Source: Lepidurus packardi (Eukaryota; Arthropoda; Branchiopoda; Notostraca; Triopsidae). From it: 64,000 nucleotides of DNA. Position numbers and translations under genes: made by a program. This document shows, one piece after another, positions 59,240 to 64,000 of this stretch. The stretch spans positions 735,522-799,521 of the forward strand of contig JAKZAN010000039.1 of NCBI GenBank assembly GCA_023053545.1, written 5' to 3'. Numbering within the stretch: the first letter of the stretch is position 1; each line of letters begins with the position of its first letter. The notes under the pieces are model-generated. The model was given only the letters and a program-made list of their open reading frames with translations, was not told where the DNA came from and did not search any database.

Positions 59240-62200
59240 GAATAAATTCAGTCCGTAAGGAATTAATTCAGTCCCTAAGTAGTTATTTCAGTCCGTAAGG
59301 AATTAATTCAGTCCGTACGGAATTAATTCAGTCCGTAAGGAATTAATTCATTCCGTAACTAATTAATTCAGTAAGTAAGGAATTCAATCAATCATAAAGA
59401 ATTAATTCAGTCCGTAAGGAATTAATTCAGTCCGTAAGGAATTAATTCAGTCCGTAAGGAATTAATTCAGTCCGTAAGGAATTAATTCATTCCGTAAATA
59501 GTTAATTCAGTCCGTAAGAAAGTAATTCAGTCCGTAAAGAACTAATTCAGTCCGTAAGGAATTAATTCAGTAAGTAAGGAATTAATTCATTCCGTAAGGA
59601 ATTAATTCAGTCCGTAAGGAATATATTAAGTCTGTAAGAAATTTATTATGTCAGTAAGGAATTAATTAAGTCCGTAAGGAATTAATTCAGTCCGTAAGGA
59701 ACTAATTCAGTCCGTAATGTATTAATTCAGTCGGTAAGAAATTAATCCAGCCCGTAAGAAATTAATTAATTCCCTAAGGAATTAATTTGGTCCGTAAGGA
59801 ATTAATTCATTCCGTTAAGAATTAATTCAGTCTGTAAAGAATTAATTCAATCCGTAAGGAATTAATTCAGTCCGTAAGGAATTAATTCAGTCCGTAAGGA
59901 ATTAATTCAAACCGTAAGGAATTAATTCAATCCGTAAGGAATTAATTCAGTCCGTAAAGAATTAATTCAAACCGTAAGGAATTAATTCAATCCGTAAGGA
60001 ATTAATTCAGTCCGTAAATAATTAATTCAGTCCGTAAGGAATTAATTCAATCCGTAATGAATTAATTCAGTCCATTAATTAATTAATTCAGAACGTAAGG
60101 AATTAATTCAGTCCGTAAGGAATTAATTCAGTCTGTAAGGAATTAATTCAGTCCGTAAGGAACTAATTCAGTCCGTATGGAATTAATTCAGTCCTAAAAC
60201 TAATTAATTCAGTCCGTAAGGAATTAATTCAGTCCGTAAGGAATTAATTCATTCCGTAAGAAATTAATTCAGCACGTAAGGAATTAATTCATTCCCAAAG
60301 GAATTAATTCGGTCCGTAAGGAATTAATTCATACCGTTAAGAATTAATTCAGTCCGTAAGGAATTAATTCAATCCGTAAGGAATTAATTCAGTCCGTAAG
60401 GAATTAATTCATTCCGTAAGGAATTAATTCAGTCCGTAAGGAATATATTAAGTCTGTAAGAAATTTATTATGTCAGTAAGGAATTAATTAAGTCCGTAAG
60501 GAATTAATTCAGTCCGTAAGGAACTAATTCAGTCCGTAATGTATTAATTCAGTCGGTAAGAAATTGATCCAGCCCGTAAGAAATTAATTAATTCCTTAAG
60601 GAATTAATTTGGTCCGTAAGGAATTAATTCGTTCCGTTAAGAATTAATTCAGTCTGAAAGGAATTAATTCAATCCGTAAGGAATTAATTCAGTCCGTAAG
60701 GAAATAATTCAGTCCGTAAGGAATTAATTCAATCCGTAAGGAATTAATTCAGTCTGTAAGAAAGTAATTCAGCCCGTAAGGAATTAATTGATTCCCTAAG
60801 GAATTAATTTGGTCCGTAAAGAATTAGTTCATTCCGTTAAGAATTAATTCAGTCTGTAAGGAATTAATTAAATCCGTAAGGAACTAATTCAGTCCGTAAT
60901 GTATTAATTCAGTCCGTAAGAAATTAATTCAGCCCGTAAGGAATTAATTGATTCCCTAAGGAATTAATTTGGTCCGTAAAGAATTAGTTCATTCCGTTAA
61001 GAATTAATTCAGTCTGTAAGGAATTAATTAAATCCGTAAGGAATTAATTCAGTCCGTAAAGAGTTAATTCAGTCCGTAAGGAATTAATTCAGTCCGTAAA
61101 GAATTAATTCATTCCGTAAGGAATTAATTCAGTCCGTAAGGAATTAATTCAGTCCGTAAGGAATTAATTCAATCCGTAAGGAATTAATTAATTCAGTCCG
61201 TAACTAATTAATTCAGTAAGTAAGGAATTCAATCAATCATAAAGAATTAATTCAGTCCGTAAGGAATAAATTCAGTCCGCAAGGAATTAATTCAGTCCGT
61301 AAGGAATTAATTCAGTCCGTAAGGAATTAATTCAGCCCGTAAGGAATTAATTGATTCCCTAAGGAATTAATTTGGTCCGTAAAGAATTAGTTCATTCCGT
61401 TAAGAATTAATTCAGTCTGTAAGGAATTAATTAAATCCGTAAGGAATTAATTCAGTCCGTAAAGAGTTAATTCAGTCCGTAAGGAATTAATTCAGTCCGT
61501 AAAGAATTAATTCATTCCGTAAGGAATTAATTCAGTCCGTAAGGAATTAATTCAGTCCGTAAGGAATTAATTCAATCCGTAAGGAATTAATTAATTCAGT
61601 CCGTAACTAATTAATTCAGTAAGTAAGGAATTCAATCAATCATAAAGAAATAATTCAGTCCGTAAGGAATAAATTCAGTCCGCAAGGAATTAATTCAGTC
61701 CGTAAGGAATTAATTCAGTCCGTAAGGAATTAATTCAGTCCGTAATGAATTATTTCAATCCGTAAGGAATTAATTAATTCAGTCCGTAACTAATTATTTC
61801 AGTAAGTAAGGAATTCAATCAATCATAAAGAATTAATTCAGTCCGTAAGGAATAAATTCAGTCCGCAAGGAATTAATTCAGTCCGTAAGGAATTAATTCA
61901 GTCCGTAAGGAATTAATTCAGTCCCTAAGTAGTTATTTCAGTCCGTAAGGAATTAATTCAGTCCGTACGGAATTAATTCAGTCCGTAAGGAATTAATTCA
62001 TTCCGTAACTAATTAATTCAGTAAGTAAGGAATTCAGTCAATCATAAAGAATTAATTCAGTCCGTAAGGAATTAATTCAGTCCGTAAGGAATTAATTCAG
62101 TCCGTAAGGAATTAATTCAGTCCGTAAGGAATTAATTCATTCCGTAAATAGTTAATTCAGTCCGTAAGAAAGTAATTCAGTCCGTAAAGAACTAATTCAG

Positions 62201-63180
62201 TCCGTAAGGAATTAATTCAGTAAGTAAGGAATTAATTCATTCCGTAAGGAATTAATTCAGTCCGTAAGGAATATATTAAGTCTGTAAGAAATTTATTATG
62301 TCAGTAAGGAATTAATTAAGTCCGTAAGGAATTAATTCAGTCCGTAAGGAACTAATTCAGTCCGTAATGTATTAATTCAGTCGGTAAGAAATTAATCCTG
62401 CCCGTAAGAAATTAATTAATTCCCTAAGGAATTAATTTGGTCCGTAAGGAATTAATTCATTCCGTTAAGAATTAATTCAGTCTGTAAGGAATTAATTCAA
62501 TCCGTAAGGAATTAATTCAGTCCGTAAGGAATTAATTCAGTGTGTAAGGAATTAATTCAAACCGTAAGGAATTAATTCAATCCGTAAGGAATTAATTCAG
62601 TCGTAAAGAATTAATTCAAACCGTAAGGAATTAATTCAATCCGTAAGGAATTAATTCAGTCCGTAAATAATTAATTCAGTCCGTAAGGAATTAATTCAAT
62701 CCGTAATGAATTAATTCAGTCCATTAATTAATTAATTCAGTACGTAAGGAATTAATTCAGTCCGTAAGGAATTAATTCAGTCTGTAAGGAATTAATTCAG
62801 TCCGTAAGGAACTAATTCAGTCCGTATGGAATTAATTCAGTCCTAAAACTAATTAATTCAGTCCGTAAGGAATTAATTCAGTCCGTAAGGAATTAATTCA
62901 TTCCGTAAGAAATTAATTCAGCACGTAAGGAATTAATTCATTCCCAAAGGAATTAATTCGGTCCGTAAGGAATTAATTCATACCGTTAAGAATTAATTCA
63001 GTCCGTAAGGAATTAATTCAATCCGTAAGGAATTAATTCAGTCCGTAAGGAATTAATTCATTCCGTAAGGAATTAATTCAGTCCGTAAGGAATATATTAA
63101 GTCTGAAAGAAATTTATTATGTCAGTAAGGAATTAATTAAGTCCGTAAGGAATTAATTCAGTCCGTAAGGAATTAATTCA
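59240..63180. repeat. 2.65-kb duplication near the right end
   Basis: About 59,240-60,530 matches 61,890-63,180 at offset 2,650, becoming 2,649 after a 1-bp loss (GTCGTAAAG near 62,602). Anchors: box core (59,373 and 62,023), CATTAATTAATT (60,071 and 62,720), ATACCGTTAA (60,331 and 62,980). A further partial copy begins near 63,284 at offset 1,483 from 61,801. Confidence 0.78.
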
Positions 63181-64000
63181 TTCCGTAAGGAATTAATTCA
63201 GTCCGTAAGGAATTAATTCAGTCCGTAATGAATTATTTCAATCCGTAAGGAATTAATTAATTCAGTCCGTAACTAATTAATTCAGTAAGTAAGGAATTCA
63301 ATCAATCATAAAGAATTAATTCAGTCCGTAAGGAATAAATTCAGTCCGCAAGGAATTAATTCAGTCCGTAAGGAATTAATTCAGTCCGTAAGGAATTAAT
63401 TCAGTCCCTAAGTAGTTATTTCAGTCCGTAAGGAATTAATTCAGTCCGTACGGAATTAATTCAGTCCGTAAGGAATTAATTCATTCCGTAACTAATTAAT
63501 TCAGTAAGTAAGGAATTCAATCAATCATAAAGAATTAATTCAGTCCGTAAGGAATTAATTCAGTCCGTAAGGAATTAATTCAGTCCGTAAGGAATTAATT
63601 CAGTCCGTAAGGAATTAATTCATTCCGTAAATAGTTAATTCAGTCCGTAAGAAAGTAATTCAGTCCGTAAAGAACTAATTCAGTCCGTAAGGAATTAATT
63701 CAGTAAGTAAGGAATTAATTCAGTCCGTAAGGAATTAATTCAGTCCGTAAGGAATATATTAAGTCTGTAAGAAATTTATTATGTCAGTAAGGAATTAATT
63801 AAGTCCGTAAGGAATTAATTCAGTCCGTAAGGAACTAATTCAGTCCGTAATGTATTAATTCAGTCGGTAAGAAATTAATCCAGCCCGTAAGAAATTAATT
63901 AATTCCCTAAGGAATTAATTTGGTCCGTAAGGAATTAATTCATTCCGTTAAGAATTAATTCAGTCTGTAAGGAATTAATTCAATCCGTAAGGAATTAATT

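Larger units (their letters stand above)
40920..64000. repeat. Satellite array, right block
   Basis: Right-type monomers continue to the window end. Frequent markers: GTCCGCAAGG, GTAAATAGTT, GTAAGAAAGTAATTC, CAAACCG, CATACCGTTAAG, TTTGGTCCG, GTCCTTAAACTAATT, and an AT-rich block with GAATATATTAAG and AAATTTATTATG. These always occur in the same neighbourhoods, forming overlapping higher-order repeats. A recurrent CATTAATTAATTAATTC segment (for example 43,806, 50,231, 55,930, 58,368) replaces part of a monomer. The array is not interrupted by unique sequence and leaves the window in mid-monomer. Confidence 0.97.

Noticed and set aside
1-64000. CRISPR-like array
   Set aside because: Repeats are contiguous with no unique spacers; the setting is a eukaryotic satellite with retrotransposons.
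1-64000. Telomeric repeat
   Set aside because: The unit is not TTAGG or a close derivative, and the array is variable, with HOR structure.
1-64000. CENP-B box
   Set aside because: No sequence close to the TTCG...CGGG pattern was seen in the monomer or its common variants.

Overview
The window is an almost pure satellite-DNA block from a eukaryotic genome, interrupted by two retrotransposon islands. The elements are a Pao/BEL LTR retrotransposon and an APE-type non-LTR element with RNase H. Both are typical of arthropods, so an insect is the most likely source. A hymenopteran is possible, but nothing here proves it. There is no host gene, rRNA, tRNA or CRISPR array.

Layout: (1) 1-19676, tandem array of a 20-bp monomer, read on + as TTAATTCAGTCCGTAAGGAA (35% GC, one CpG). 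(2) 19677-22451, BEL element on the minus strand: 5' LTR, tRNA-Gly-like primer site, Gag and the start of protease; RT, RNase H, integrase and 3' LTR are absent. (3) 22452-37337, array again; a change of sequence dialect lies near 24.7 kb. (4) 37338-40919, 5'-truncated non-LTR element on the minus strand: partial endonuclease, RT, RNase H, CCHC knuckle, 3' tail. (5) 40920-64000, array running off the window. About 57.6 kb, or roughly 2,900 monomers, is satellite.

The array is not homogeneous. Variant monomers recur in fixed order, giving nested higher-order repeats (HORs). On the left a unit of about 6.7 kb is present twice (from 121 and from 6830) and contains 2.0-kb and 0.99-kb sub-duplications. 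On the right, blocks offset by about 6.1-6.4 kb, 2.44 kb, 2.65 kb and 0.54 kb overlap. Landmarks include a 19-bp variant monomer that shifts the register by one base and carries an EcoRI site, inverted half-monomers that form hairpins, and an AT-rich marker found only on the right.

Both elements sit in recognisable monomers, so unoccupied paralogous sites elsewhere in the array show the pre-insertion sequence. They support a 5-bp target-site duplication (AGGAA) for BEL and a 12-bp one for the non-LTR element. Each coding frame carries one in-frame TAA and is otherwise open. These insertions look young relative to the array, but neither copy can move by itself. All repeat coordinates were aligned by eye and carry a tolerance of about one or two monomers; TE junctions are base-level readings.
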